Shown in pieces: positions 44,641-52,927 of a stretch of DNA of 64,000 bases. The position numbers were made by a program, and so were the translations under genes. The notes beneath the pieces were generated by a model. That model was not told the origin of the DNA, made no database searches, and was given only the letters and a program-made list of their open reading frames with translations. The stretch comes from XBB1006 sp051877515 (GTDB lineage: Bacteria > Bacillota > Clostridia > Lachnospirales > Lachnospiraceae), in contig JBJEIY010000005.1 of NCBI GenBank assembly GCA_051877515.1, forward strand, positions 62,001-126,000. Direction: 5' to 3'. Every line of letters begins with the position of its first letter. Within the stretch, counting starts at the first letter, position 1.

Positions 44641-45735
44641 TCACTTTCTTTTCTCTTCAACTATAGCGTCATAAACTGTACGATATAAATCAACAGCTTC
44701 TTTAAATTTCGTATCGGCTATTTCTCTTTTTTCTATAATAGCAGTTGAAAAATCTGTGTCTCTAGAATGTGAATATTGATTTCTATTATTATGATACCAG
44801 TGGTATAATTTATTTAATTCTCGCACTATGGCATCATTGTCTATTTCGCTTACAAACCTTTCCTTTAGTTTCAAAGGATCATACTTCTCATCCTCCGACC
44901 TAAAGAAATAGCCTACGCCTTCATCGGTAACATCAACACCTACAAATTTAAGCAAGTTGTAAATGAAACCTTCCATTGCTCTACACATCGGTTGCACCAT
45001 CGGTGAATAGTCATCTAAATCAATGTCTACACGATAGAATTTAAAAGCACTTGACATTATAGCCTTCTGTGTACGGGTTAAGAAATCGTATACTGCCCCA
45101 AGAGAATCCTTCATGTTATCAATCACTTGGTCGCTAGATATATCAACCTTGTCATACCTAATCTCTGCATTTACCACATCAACAAAATCACATGTTCCGG
45201 CTAATATATCTGTTGCTTTATTAAATAACTGTAACCTACGTCCTTGAATGAATACATTCTCTGTAGTCTTATAATAATGGATTCTAATCTCATCACTATA
45301 TTGTATACTTTTTAGTTTATATTGGGTTTCCCTTTCATTATCAGTATGCGCCAATATTTTAATATCATCATCAATAATCAATTCCATAAAGGCGATAAAC
45401 TCATCAAGTGTGATATGTATCTTATATCCACTATTATCATCAGCCTGCCGATTTACACTTCCAAGTCTATCAACCACAAAGTCTGCAAACTCTTTTGAAT
45501 CTGCAAAGTTTTTACCACGTTTATAAGAAAGCGTATACCGATCTCCACTTGATTTAAAAAAGCTGAACGAAAACGATCCATTGCTATGTTTGATTTCATA
45601 GTCAACAGATTGTTTATTATCTTTCTTCTGTATTTCAATATTTCTATATGATTTCTGGGAACAAAATGCTTCTACCCAACCCGGAACATTACTTATATTT
45701 ACCTGTAATCCTTTGTACTTTTTATCATCAGGCAT
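44641..45735 (-). CDS. rnlA: RnlA-family toxin (RNase LS, HEPN ribonuclease)
   Basis: 364 residues, close to E. coli RnlA (357). The middle domain has VFIQGRRLQLFNKATDI, matching the LQIQGRPLSCYRVF region. The C-terminal HEPN domain has CRAMEGF (Arg252, Glu255) and RNQYSH (Arg318, His323), the R-x4-H signature of HEPN RNases. RnlA degrades mRNA and aborts phage growth when antitoxin is lost. It has its own strong promoter, and rnlB follows immediately. Both genes appear intact, so the module is probably functional. Confidence 0.88.
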   Translation of the reverse strand: MPDDKKYKGLQVNISNVPGWVEAFCSQKSYRNIEIQKKDNKQSVDYEIKHSNGSFSFSFFKSSGDRYTLSYKRGKNFADSKEFADFVVDRLGSVNRQADDNSGYKIHITLDEFIAFMELIIDDDIKILAHTDNERETQYKLKSIQYSDEIRIHYYKTTENVFIQGRRLQLFNKATDILAGTCDFVDVVNAEIRYDKVDISSDQVIDNMKDSLGAVYDFLTRTQKAIMSSAFKFYRVDIDLDDYSPMVQPMCRAMEGFIYNLLKFVGVDVTDEGVGYFFRSEDEKYDPLKLKERFVSEIDNDAIVRELNKLYHWYHNNRNQYSHSRDTDFSTAIIEKREIADTKFKEAVDLYRTVYDAIVEEKRK

Positions 45736-45772
45736 CTTTTCTTACACCCCTTTTATCTTTGCAAGTTAGTAA

Positions 45773-45802
45773 ATTATATATCCCTTATCCATATAATGTC
45801 AA
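45773..45802 (-). promoter_or_regulatory. Strong sigma-A promoter of rnlA-rnlB
   Basis: Minus strand TTGACA (45802-45797) and TATAAT (45778-45773), 18-base spacer, 38 bases before the ATG with GGGGTG as ribosome-binding site. Confidence 0.78.
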
Positions 45803-46005
45803 TATTTTTTTGACTTATAATCATTTATTCTTTTTTATATCGCTTGCATGATCTCGTTAAATGCAGCATCCAGGTGATTTATTACGGATGTTAAACATGC
45901 TTCAATACTAATAGCTCAACCGTTGTTTTGTATTTTTTACAACCAATATCTCTCTATTTAAAATTTGTTTTCATGAATTTATTCAGCTTCTTTTGTAAGA
46001 TTGCA

Positions 46006-46161
46006 TTACTCATGCTGTTCAACTCTGTTTCTGCAATCATTAACGTGTGAATTCCTTACCTCTTCCCTGTTTATCTGTTCTTCTTTGTCAAGTTCTTCTG
46101 AAAGATCATGAAGTGGCTTTAAAAAATCATCAATGCTTATTTTGTTTTCTTTTTCATTCAT
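46006..46161 (-). CDS. Possible 51-residue phage-type protein
   Basis: ATG with GGGGG 12 bases upstream; it overlaps the stop of a preceding open frame as TAATG. The product is hydrophilic and acidic (MNEKENKISIDDFLKPLH...). No family recognised. It lies downstream of the tape-measure remnant in the same direction with a similar G-run ribosome-binding site, which fits a late phage operon. Confidence 0.4.
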   Translation of the reverse strand: MNEKENKISIDDFLKPLHDLSEELDKEEQINREEVRNSHVNDCRNRVEQHE

Positions 46162-46401
46162 TATTTTTGAGCCCCCTTATAAATCTTCACAAGTTCAGGA
46201 TCAAGAATATCTGTTTGATAGTACATTAGCACCATCCAAGACTTTATTCAATAGGCTATTTGCTTCATCTCTAAATCCAAAAAAACTATGCAGAATGCTT
46301 TTTTGTATGTCTGTAACTTTGTGTTCGGCTCATATTTAAATTATATCAACGTATCATAATAAATAACCAACCATAAATACAGCGCAAATATAAGCATTTT
46401 A

Positions 46402-46446
46402 ATACCCCCAGTTTAGGTCACATATATATTGACCATCTCGGGGTAT
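46402..46446. other. Nested palindrome in the phage remnant
   Basis: ATACCCC...GGGGTAT outer arms with GGTCA / TGACC inside, around an AT loop. It may be an mRNA hairpin after the 66-residue gene or an operator. No clear T run in the gene direction. Confidence 0.45.
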
Positions 46447-46451
46447 AGTGT

Positions 46452-46652
46452 TTATTTTATTCCTAATTCTGCGAGTGAAAATTTGGCATCTATTTCACGT
46501 AAAAGCATTTCATAACTTAAGTTATTCTCTTTGGCCAATGCTTTCAGTAAGTACTGCAATATTTTTTTATTTTCACCAAATACTGCTGATACATATGATA
46601 CCAGAAACAACATACACACATTTGATAAAAATAATAAAATTGATATAAACAT
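46452..46652 (-). CDS. Small membrane protein following tape-measure remnant
   Basis: 66 residues: a hydrophobic helix at 3-25 and a charged C-terminal part. It starts three bases after the tape-measure stop with GGGGG as ribosome-binding site, as expected for tightly packed phage genes. Function unknown. Confidence 0.5.
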   Translation of the reverse strand: MFISILLFLSNVCMLFLVSYVSAVFGENKKILQYLLKALAKENNLSYEMLLREIDAKFSLAELGIK

Positions 46653-46655
46653 TAT

Positions 46656-47093
46656 TTATAACCCCCTTGATGCTAAACTCAGTTTGCTTCCAAAAGCATG
46701 GTCATATTCTTTTAAAGTAGCGCCAACTAATTTTTTTGAATCAATGTAAACATTTTCTTGTTTTTCTATTGGCGGAAGGCATTTGTCTAATGATTCTTGA
46801 ATCTTGTACAGCACAAATGCAATGTCTTCATTATTAGTATCAACAGCATTTGAAATCATATTCATAAGTTTATTTATACCGGAAACAACTTCTGATCCAG
46901 CTTCACCACCTGCCATAATCTGACCATTTGCATTGATTCCGAATGCAGTCGGGTTTTCAAGCAGTATTGGTTTGTTCATCACTTTTGCATACCAATCAAT
47001 TCTTAATGAGGGAATGGAACCTTTCAGAAGATCACCAATTGACCATCCTGAAGGCTGAATGCTGAAATGTGGCAGCAATACAGAAAAGGTCAA
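46656..47093 (-). pseudogene. Phage tail tape-measure protein, C-terminal remnant
   Basis: From about residue 27 on, the sequence (IPSLRIDWYAKVMNKPILLE..., FGINANGQIMAGGEAGSEVV) has the hallmark end of siphophage tape-measure proteins, which are normally over 600 residues. Only ~120 residues remain. The frame upstream of about 47015 runs antisense into the integrase gene and is not homologous. The break therefore lies at about 47015-47090. Confidence 0.75.
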
Positions 47094-47859
47094 GTTCCTG
47101 ACAGAAAAACAGGTTTATATTCTGCTTGATGCACTGGATAAGGAATATAAAGCAGTCTTCCGGGAACATGACCGGGTGGATGATACAGGAAAACCATATC
47201 ATGTCGATTCCTACACAGAATCCTACCACCTTCCGCTTCAACTTGTTACATTCTATTATGTGGCACTGTTTGGCGGTCTTAGACGTGGAGAAAACATATC
47301 TCTGACATGGGATGATATTGATTTTAAGACAAACACCATTTCCATCAATAAAGCAACTGCAAAGATGCCAGGTGGACAGTACCTGAAAGCACCAAAAACC
47401 AAAAACTCATACCGGACTGTCACTGTACCTGATGAAGTGATCCACCTTCTGAATCGTCTGAAGATGGAGCAGAACACCTATAGACTGTCCATTGGTGAAA
47501 ACTGGATTGAAACACTGGATGAAAACGGAAAGCCTTTAAACTTCGTTTATACCCAGGCAAACGGCAAACAGATGTATATTGACACACCCAGTCAGCGTTT
47601 TACAAAGCTGATAAAGGATTATAACCAGACTGTTGAAAAGGAAGAAGATAAGCTGCCTGATATATCCCTACATGGCTTACGGCATACCATGGCAACACTT
47701 CTGATCGGGGAAGGCATGGAAATAAGCACAGTTTCCGGTAGACTGGGACATGCTGATATCAGTACCACACTAGATATCTACACACATTTCCTGAAGGATC
47801 ACGACAAGACAGCATCTGACACCCTGGAGAAGTTCACCAGGAAGAAAAACATCATTTAA
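47059..47859 (+). pseudogene. int: Tyrosine site-specific integrase, N-terminally truncated
   Basis: 266 residues with the whole catalytic domain: Arg75 (GLRRGE), Lys in KAPKTKNSYRT, His205-x-x-Arg208 (LHGLRHT), His231 (GHADISTTLDIY) and Tyr241. Tn916/phage-type integrases have ~370-400 residues; the arm-binding and core-binding N-terminal domains are missing. A stop codon lies directly before the apparent ATG. Without these domains it is unlikely to mobilise the element. It faces the right attachment site. Confidence 0.85.
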
Positions 47860-47862
47860 AAG

Positions 47863-47883
47863 TGTCTACAAATTGTCCACAAA
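47863..47883. promoter_or_regulatory. Right-end integrase arm-type sites
   Basis: Tandem TGTCTACAAA and TGTCCACAAA, the same pair as at 43617-43637 with one different spacer base, directly after the integrase stop. Confidence 0.6.
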
Positions 47884-47924
47884 GCGGGATTTACGATCAG
47901 TTTTTTAATTTATCAGAAAACAAT

Positions 47925-47963
47925 AAAAAAGCACAAATCCTTGATTTATAAGGGTTTATGCTT
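47925..47963 (-). terminator. Terminator of tRNA-Pro supplied by the element
   Basis: AAGCATAAACCCTT / AAGGATTTGTGCTT (with mismatches) followed by TTTTTT on the minus strand. It replaces the host terminator now stranded at 43424-43455; it may also end integrase transcription on the plus strand. Confidence 0.65.
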
Positions 47964-47965
47964 CC

Positions 47966-48015
47966 TTTTTTAGTCGATGCGACAGGATTCGAACCTGCGA
48001 CCTCTGCGTCCCGAA
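47966..48015. repeat. attR: 3' half of tRNA-Pro
   Basis: The 50-base match to 43450-43499 that lies within the intact tRNA gene and so restores it. Confidence 0.88.
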
Positions 48016-48047
48016 CGCAGCGCTCTACCAAGCTGAGCCACGCATCG
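47974..48047 (-). tRNA. tRNA-Pro (anticodon CGG)
   Basis: 74-base cloverleaf: acceptor stem CGATGCG/CGCATCG, anticodon stem CTGCG/CGCAG with loop TTCGGGA (anticodon CGG), T loop TTCGAAT. The CCA end is not encoded (CTA follows the discriminator A), so Cca must add it. It serves as the integration site. Confidence 0.95.
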
Positions 48048-48061
48048 AACTCACGAACTTG

Positions 48062-48090
48062 ATTGTATCTTATATTGAAGTATTTGTCAA
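48062..48090 (-). promoter_or_regulatory. Promoter of tRNA-Pro
   Basis: Minus strand TTGACA (48090-48085), 17-base spacer, TACAAT (48067-48062), 15 bases before the tRNA. Confidence 0.8.
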
Positions 48091-48091
48091 G

Positions 48092-48120
48092 TTGATTCCA
48101 TTGTGATATTCTATTATTAT
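48092..48120 (+). promoter_or_regulatory. Promoter of the PHP phosphatase gene
   Basis: TTGATT (48092-48097), 17-base spacer, TATTAT (48115-48120); it is divergent from the tRNA promoter. Confidence 0.55.
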
Positions 48121-48159
48121 ACATTTTAGGAACAACCATAACGAGAACGGAGATTACTT

Positions 48160-48930
48160 ATGATTAAATATGATACTCACATACATACATTACCTTTTTC
48201 CACCGATGCCCATCAGCAGCTTCCGGATGTTTTAACTGCTGCCTCCTCCGGCCCCTATGGCTTTACGATTACGGAGCACATGGACTACAACTATCCCGGA
48301 GATATGGTATTTGAGTTTGATCCCCAAAAGTATCTTGCATCCTATGGTCCCTACCGCAGTGACAAGCTCCTGTTAGGAATTGAAATGGGCCTGACGCTGA
48401 ATAATACTGCTAAAATAGCAAAGACCCTTTCCAAATATCCTTTTGATATCGTGATCGGTTCTATCCATGTGGTGGAAGACTATGACATCGCCTTCCCGGA
48501 CTTTTTTGATAAATACCATAAACATGAAGCCTACCAGCGCTATCTGGTTCAAATGCTGGATTGCCTGGAGCAGTTCCATGATTTTGATACCCTGGCCCAC
48601 GTAGACTATATCTGCCGCTACAGCCCCTATGACGATCCGGAACTTCACGTAGCGGAGCACAAGGCTGCGCTGGAAGCAATCTTTAACTTTCTGATCTCCC
48701 ATGACATCTGTCTGGAGATCAACACCCGCCGGCTGGGAACCCCACAGGGATACAATACCATATCCGAGATGCTGAGACTGTATTCTTTTCTGGGCGGTCG
48801 TTATGTAACGGTGGGTTCCGATGCTCATAAAGTAGAAAACCTGTCCATGAATTTCGGTATTGCCGAGAAGCTCATCGCAGAACACCACCTCATTCCGGTT
48901 TATTTTAAAGAACGCAAACGGATGATCTAA
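48160..48930 (+). CDS. PHP-domain phosphatase, HisJ (histidinol-phosphatase) family
   Basis: 256-residue metal-dependent phosphoesterase. The metal-binding motifs are HIHTLPF (8-14), TITEHMDY, GIEMGLT, GSIHVV, HVDYI and GSDAHK. This set and length fit histidinol-phosphatases, the penultimate step of histidine synthesis. No other his gene is nearby, so the substrate is not certain. Its end overlaps the convergent PBP gene by four bases. Confidence 0.85.
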   Translation: MIKYDTHIHTLPFSTDAHQQLPDVLTAASSGPYGFTITEHMDYNYPGDMVFEFDPQKYLASYGPYRSDKLLLGIEMGLTLNNTAKIAKTLSKYPFDIVIGSIHVVEDYDIAFPDFFDKYHKHEAYQRYLVQMLDCLEQFHDFDTLAHVDYICRYSPYDDPELHVAEHKAALEAIFNFLISHDICLEINTRRLGTPQGYNTISEMLRLYSFLGGRYVTVGSDAHKVENLSMNFGIAEKLIAEHHLIPVYFKERKRMI

Positions 48931-50951
48931 TCCTTTTTCTCCGGTTCTTCATAATTGCCATCAATGGTCTGATTTTCATAATCCACGTAGGGCATGAATT
49001 CCATTTCATCCAGCCCTGTGTGGATTTTTTCCATGTAATCATGCCAGATCTTAGCCGGATAGCTGGCGCCCTGAAGCTTACTTAACTTTTTGGGTGTGTC
49101 GAAACCTACCCAGATACTGGTGGTATAATAATAAGAATATCCAACAAACCAGCCATCTTTGTTCTCATTGGTAGTTCCGGTTTTGCCTGCCGTAACCATC
49201 TGAGAAATTCCTTTCCCCTTAGCAGTACCTTTGGTCAGGACCCCGGTAAGGATATCTGTCATCATCCTCGCCGCATTTGTTTTGTATATGCTGACTTCTT
49301 CCTGATCTGTTTCCAAGATCACATTGCCGTCTGCATCTGTAATCTTAACAATACAGGTAGGCTCCCGGTAAAAGCCGTCATTTTCCAAAGTAGAATAGGC
49401 CGCAGCCATTTCCAACGCAGACACACCCTTGTATAACCCTCCCAACGATGCGGGAAGATAGTAGTCATTACTGTCAATATTGGAAAAATTCATGTTAAGC
49501 AGATACTGCAATCCCACCTGGGGTGTCAGCTCGTCAAACAGTTGCCATGCCACAGAATTTCTGGAATACTCCACTGCAGTTCGCAGGGAAATATCCCCCA
49601 TATAATGTGAGGCCTTGGGGCCACCTTCTATCTCCTGGTCTTTTACCACACTATCCGGAGTATAACCCCGTTCCAACTGCGGTGTGTATACGATCAAAGG
49701 CTTGATGGCGCTGCCCGGCTGACGAAAACTCTGATAAGCACGGTTTAGAGTATAGCCGCGATAATCCTGGCTTCTTCCGCCTACAATGGCAGTCACTCTG
49801 CCGGTAGCATTGTCTATGCACACACCTGCGCTTTGCAGCTTATAGGTTCCTTCCTCATTGGTTTCTTTATATTCTGAAAGATTGGAATCAATTGCCTTTT
49901 GCAGTTTTTTCTGCTGTTTTAGATCGATGGAGGTATAGATCCGGTATCCCGCAGTAAACAGACTGCTCTGACACTCTTTATATGCTTTCTCATAAGCCTC
50001 TTCATAAGCTTTCCGTTCCTCTACCGTGGAAAAGCTGTTGCAGAATTCAAATCCGCTTTGCTTCATCAACGCACGGATCCCGCAATAATAAGTAAAAGTT
50101 TCTACGTAATTATTCCGTTTGGTTTCCGGACGTTTTAAGCTGATCGTTTCATTTTTGGCTTCTTCATACCGGTTGTCACCGATCACCCCATCTGTCCACA
50201 TCTGGTACAGGATCCGGTCCCGGCGTTTCATGGTATTCTCATGCTGTGTCACGGGATCATACAAAGTAGGGTTATTGGGAATTGCACACAAATAGGCAAT
50301 CTGGGAAAGGGTCAGTTCATCCACCGATTTGCTGAAGTATCCCTTACTTGCGGCCTCAATTCCATAATATCCATTGGCAAAATACACATTGTTCAGGTAA
50401 AATTCCAGCAGTTCATTTTTAGAATAAATCCGTTCTAACTCCAGAGCAATGTAGATTTCTTCCACTTTTCTCTGCCAGCTGCGCTCATTGTTCAAAAAAA
50501 CCGTTCTGGCGAGCTGTTGGGTAATGGTACTTCCTCCCTGCGTGACTTCCCCGTTTTTCAACATGGCAATCGCAGCCCGGGCAATCGCCTGGAAATCAAT
50601 CCCGATATGTTTATAGAATTTCTTATCTTCGATACTGATTATAGCATTGACCACATCTGCGGGGATATCGGCAAACTTCAAATAATAGACGTCTTTCTCG
50701 CCCTTTACTGTGGAAATAAGTTCTCCGTTTACATCGTAAACCAGAGTGGTCTGGGTCGCACAAAACGTCTCATAGGTAGAGGAATCCGCCAACTCTAAAG
50801 CCTCTTTATGCAGGGCATCCACCTTTCTGGCATAGCCGCCCAGGTAGTAATATCCCACTGCCCCCAGGACAAGAACCATCAGCACGATCTGTATTTTTAC
50901 GAAGGCCCAGAAAGCATGATGCCTCTTTTTCTTTCCGTTTCTTTTTGCCAT
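48927..50951 (-). CDS. Class A penicillin-binding protein (PBP1A family)
   Basis: Bifunctional peptidoglycan polymerase. It has a basic cytoplasmic tail, one membrane helix at about 15-35, a GT51 glycosyltransferase with EDKKFYKHIGID and GGSTITQQLARTVF, and a transpeptidase with SAIK (active Ser), SRN and KTGTT. 674 residues, ending in an acidic tail. It lies 80 bases after spoVT; the region between contains a hairpin that can mask its GAGAGGAAAGG ribosome-binding site. Confidence 0.95.
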   Translation of the reverse strand: MAKRNGKKKRHHAFWAFVKIQIVLMVLVLGAVGYYYLGGYARKVDALHKEALELADSSTYETFCATQTTLVYDVNGELISTVKGEKDVYYLKFADIPADVVNAIISIEDKKFYKHIGIDFQAIARAAIAMLKNGEVTQGGSTITQQLARTVFLNNERSWQRKVEEIYIALELERIYSKNELLEFYLNNVYFANGYYGIEAASKGYFSKSVDELTLSQIAYLCAIPNNPTLYDPVTQHENTMKRRDRILYQMWTDGVIGDNRYEEAKNETISLKRPETKRNNYVETFTYYCGIRALMKQSGFEFCNSFSTVEERKAYEEAYEKAYKECQSSLFTAGYRIYTSIDLKQQKKLQKAIDSNLSEYKETNEEGTYKLQSAGVCIDNATGRVTAIVGGRSQDYRGYTLNRAYQSFRQPGSAIKPLIVYTPQLERGYTPDSVVKDQEIEGGPKASHYMGDISLRTAVEYSRNSVAWQLFDELTPQVGLQYLLNMNFSNIDSNDYYLPASLGGLYKGVSALEMAAAYSTLENDGFYREPTCIVKITDADGNVILETDQEEVSIYKTNAARMMTDILTGVLTKGTAKGKGISQMVTAGKTGTTNENKDGWFVGYSYYYTTSIWVGFDTPKKLSKLQGASYPAKIWHDYMEKIHTGLDEMEFMPYVDYENQTIDGNYEEPEKKD

Positions 50952-50955
50952 AAAA

Positions 50956-51013
50956 AAACCCTTTCCTCTCTGCAGCTATTGTACCAAATAACACTGCCCG
51001 TGGAAAAGGGTTT
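50956..51013 (-). promoter_or_regulatory. Long-range hairpin covering the PBP ribosome-binding site
   Basis: AAACCCTTTTCC (51013-51002) pairs with GGAAAGGGTTT (50966-50956) around a ~35-base loop, ending in T7 just before the PBP ATG. The loop contains TACAAT, a possible -10. The pairing would form only in read-through RNA from spoVT, acting as terminator or RBS mask. Confidence 0.5.
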
Positions 51014-51033
51014 CTGCATATTTTATGAAATAA

Positions 51034-51579
51034 TTATGATTCGTACTGACCTCCCAGAAAATCTGCCACCGTGACAGCCAGTTTCTGATCCGCCGGTGTG
51101 AGAAATCCCTGCTCTTTTCCCAACAATACCACCGTTCCGATGGCATCGCCTTCACTGACAATGGTGCAGACAATCTGCTCCGGCGCTTCCACAGACTCCC
51201 CTTCCACCACGGGAATGGCCGGACATTGTCCACTCTTGCTAAGAAAACGTGCCCGTTCATTCATGGCCTCCTCAAGCTCACTGCTGATGCGCTTTTGTTC
51301 ATACTCCTTTTTCCCGGTTCCGCTGGCGGCAATGACCTGATCCCTGTCTGTGATGATTGCCAGTGTTTTTGTTTCTCTTGCAAGCACCTGTACAAACCTC
51401 TGGGCAAACTGCCACATTTCCCCCATGGGGGAATACTTTTTCAGCACTACCTCACCTTCCCGGCCGGTAAAGATCTCCATGGGGTCCCCTTCCCGGATCC
51501 GTAAGGTCCTGCGGATTTCCTTGGGTACCACTACACGTCCTAAATCATCTATTCTGCGTACGATTCCTGTCGCTTTCAT
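51034..51579 (-). CDS. spoVT: Stage V sporulation regulator SpoVT
   Basis: 181-residue transition-state/forespore regulator. The N-terminal AbrB-type swapped hairpin (MKATGIVRRIDDLGRVVVPKEIRRTL) binds DNA. The C-terminal GAF-like domain (~60-178) probably senses a ligand. Length matches Bacillus SpoVT (178). Start chosen at the ATG after GGAGG; an in-frame start five codons earlier has none. Confidence 0.92.
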   Translation of the reverse strand: MKATGIVRRIDDLGRVVVPKEIRRTLRIREGDPMEIFTGREGEVVLKKYSPMGEMWQFAQRFVQVLARETKTLAIITDRDQVIAASGTGKKEYEQKRISSELEEAMNERARFLSKSGQCPAIPVVEGESVEAPEQIVCTIVSEGDAIGTVVLLGKEQGFLTPADQKLAVTVADFLGGQYES

Positions 51580-51677
51580 ATAAAAATCCTCCATTAACTT
51601 TACTTTCCATTGATGGAAATAGTATCTGTAAATGGAGGTCTTTTATGCATAACAGGATAGAATATAAAACTGAAAAA

Positions 51678-52838
51678 TCAGAATCCTTTGTCGTATTCTT
51701 CCAAAAAACTGTGCCGGTTTCCTTCTTTATCTTTATAAGCGATCACCGTATTCAAATTGACATTCTCTACACTCTTGAAAATATTTCCTTCCACATAGGG
51801 ATTGATCTTTTTCATCTGTGCAATGATCTCTTTCGTCTCCATACGCTTGGAAGCAGAGATTCCGTCCTCCCTGCAGGAAGAACAGGTATCCGTAAAATGG
51901 CAGGCACACTGGATAAAATGTAGTCCATTATAATCCCGCCACCGTAAAATATCCGCTTCCCGGATAAGGTACATGGGTCGTATCAGCTCCATGCCCTCAA
52001 AATTGGTGCTGTGAAGCTTGGGCATCATGGTCTGCACCTGGGCGCCGTACAGCATTCCCATGAGAATAGTCTCAATGACATCATCATAATGATGTCCCAG
52101 TGCGATCTTATTGCAGCCCAGTTCTTTTGCTTTGTTATACAAATGTCCCCGTCGCATCCTTGCACACAGATAACAGGGAGATTTCTCTATTTCATATACC
52201 GCATCAAAAATAGATGACTCAAAAATAGTGATAGGCACACCCAGCATACGGGAGTTTTTCTCAATGACCAGTCGGTTCACTTCGCTATATCCGGGATCCA
52301 TTACCAGAAACACCAGCTCAAAATTGAATTTATTGTGACGCTGCAATTCCTGAAAAAGTTTTGCCATGAGCATGGAATCCTTTCCTCCGGAGATGCAAAC
52401 TGCCACCTTATCCCCTTCCTGCAAAAGCTCATACCGGTTAATGGCTTTGGCAAAAGGAGTGAACAGTTCTTTATGAAATTTCTTCCTGATAGAAAGCTCC
52501 ACTTCTTTTGTTTTTTCTTCGTAATCCTCTTTATAGGATGAAACCAGCCAGCTGCTGTAGCCTCCTGTAAGGCTCACTGCATCATAGCCTGCTTCCCGCA
52601 GTTCTTCCACTGCTTCTTCACTGTTTACGCCCTTCATACAATACAGTACATAGCTTACGGATCTATCCAAAGTCCCCTTCCGGGCCGCATCCACGATATC
52701 CGGCTTGGAAACGGAATTTGGTATACAGCCATATAGGTGAGATACTTCATCCCGGATGTCACAGAGCATGTATTGTGACGGATGAAGATCCGCCAGCCGT
52801 TCTATGGAAATTTCCGGGGTTTCAAAAAGCTCAAACAT
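51678..52838 (-). CDS. Rhodanese-TtcA fusion: tRNA 2-thiolation-type ATPase
   Basis: 386 residues. Residues 1-105 form a rhodanese domain with active-site Cys67 (LYCMKGVNS) and the GGYSSW motif. Residues 140-370 form a PP-loop ATPase of the TtcA class: SGGKDS (150-155), PCYLCARMRRG (Cys222, Cys225 for an Fe-S cluster) and IALGHHYDDVIET. A further Cys-rich segment CACHFTDTCSSC follows. TtcA makes 2-thiocytidine in tRNA; the fused rhodanese could hand over sulfur. The exact tRNA target is inferred. Confidence 0.85.
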   Translation of the reverse strand: MFELFETPEISIERLADLHPSQYMLCDIRDEVSHLYGCIPNSVSKPDIVDAARKGTLDRSVSYVLYCMKGVNSEEAVEELREAGYDAVSLTGGYSSWLVSSYKEDYEEKTKEVELSIRKKFHKELFTPFAKAINRYELLQEGDKVAVCISGGKDSMLMAKLFQELQRHNKFNFELVFLVMDPGYSEVNRLVIEKNSRMLGVPITIFESSIFDAVYEIEKSPCYLCARMRRGHLYNKAKELGCNKIALGHHYDDVIETILMGMLYGAQVQTMMPKLHSTNFEGMELIRPMYLIREADILRWRDYNGLHFIQCACHFTDTCSSCREDGISASKRMETKEIIAQMKKINPYVEGNIFKSVENVNLNTVIAYKDKEGNRHSFLEEYDKGF

Positions 52839-52848
52839 AATATTCCTC

Positions 52849-52877
52849 TTGACATATTATTTATTATGATGTAATGT
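52849..52877 (+). promoter_or_regulatory. Promoter of the hemolysin-III-like gene
   Basis: TTGACA (52849-52854), 17-base spacer, TAATGT (52872-52877). Confidence 0.65.
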
Positions 52878-52927
52878 AGTATCGAAAACTACGTTATATG
52901 GTTTTTGTTATAAAAGGAGGCGACATC

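Larger units (their letters stand above)
43450..48015. mobile_element. tRNA-Pro-integrated element (degenerate prophage/genomic island with RnlAB)
   Basis: Bounded by 50-bp direct repeats that are the 3' end of tRNA-Pro(CGG) plus flanking T residues. It contains a truncated tyrosine integrase beside the right end, a phage tape-measure remnant, small phage-type ORFs, a coiled-coil membrane protein and rnlA-rnlB. It is visibly more AT-rich than its surroundings. About 4.5 kb, so most of the original element has been lost. Confidence 0.85.

Noticed and set aside
46162..46340. Further small phage genes upstream of the 51-residue frame
   Set aside because: Short open stretches with stops in each frame and no consistent start; most likely decayed phage sequence.
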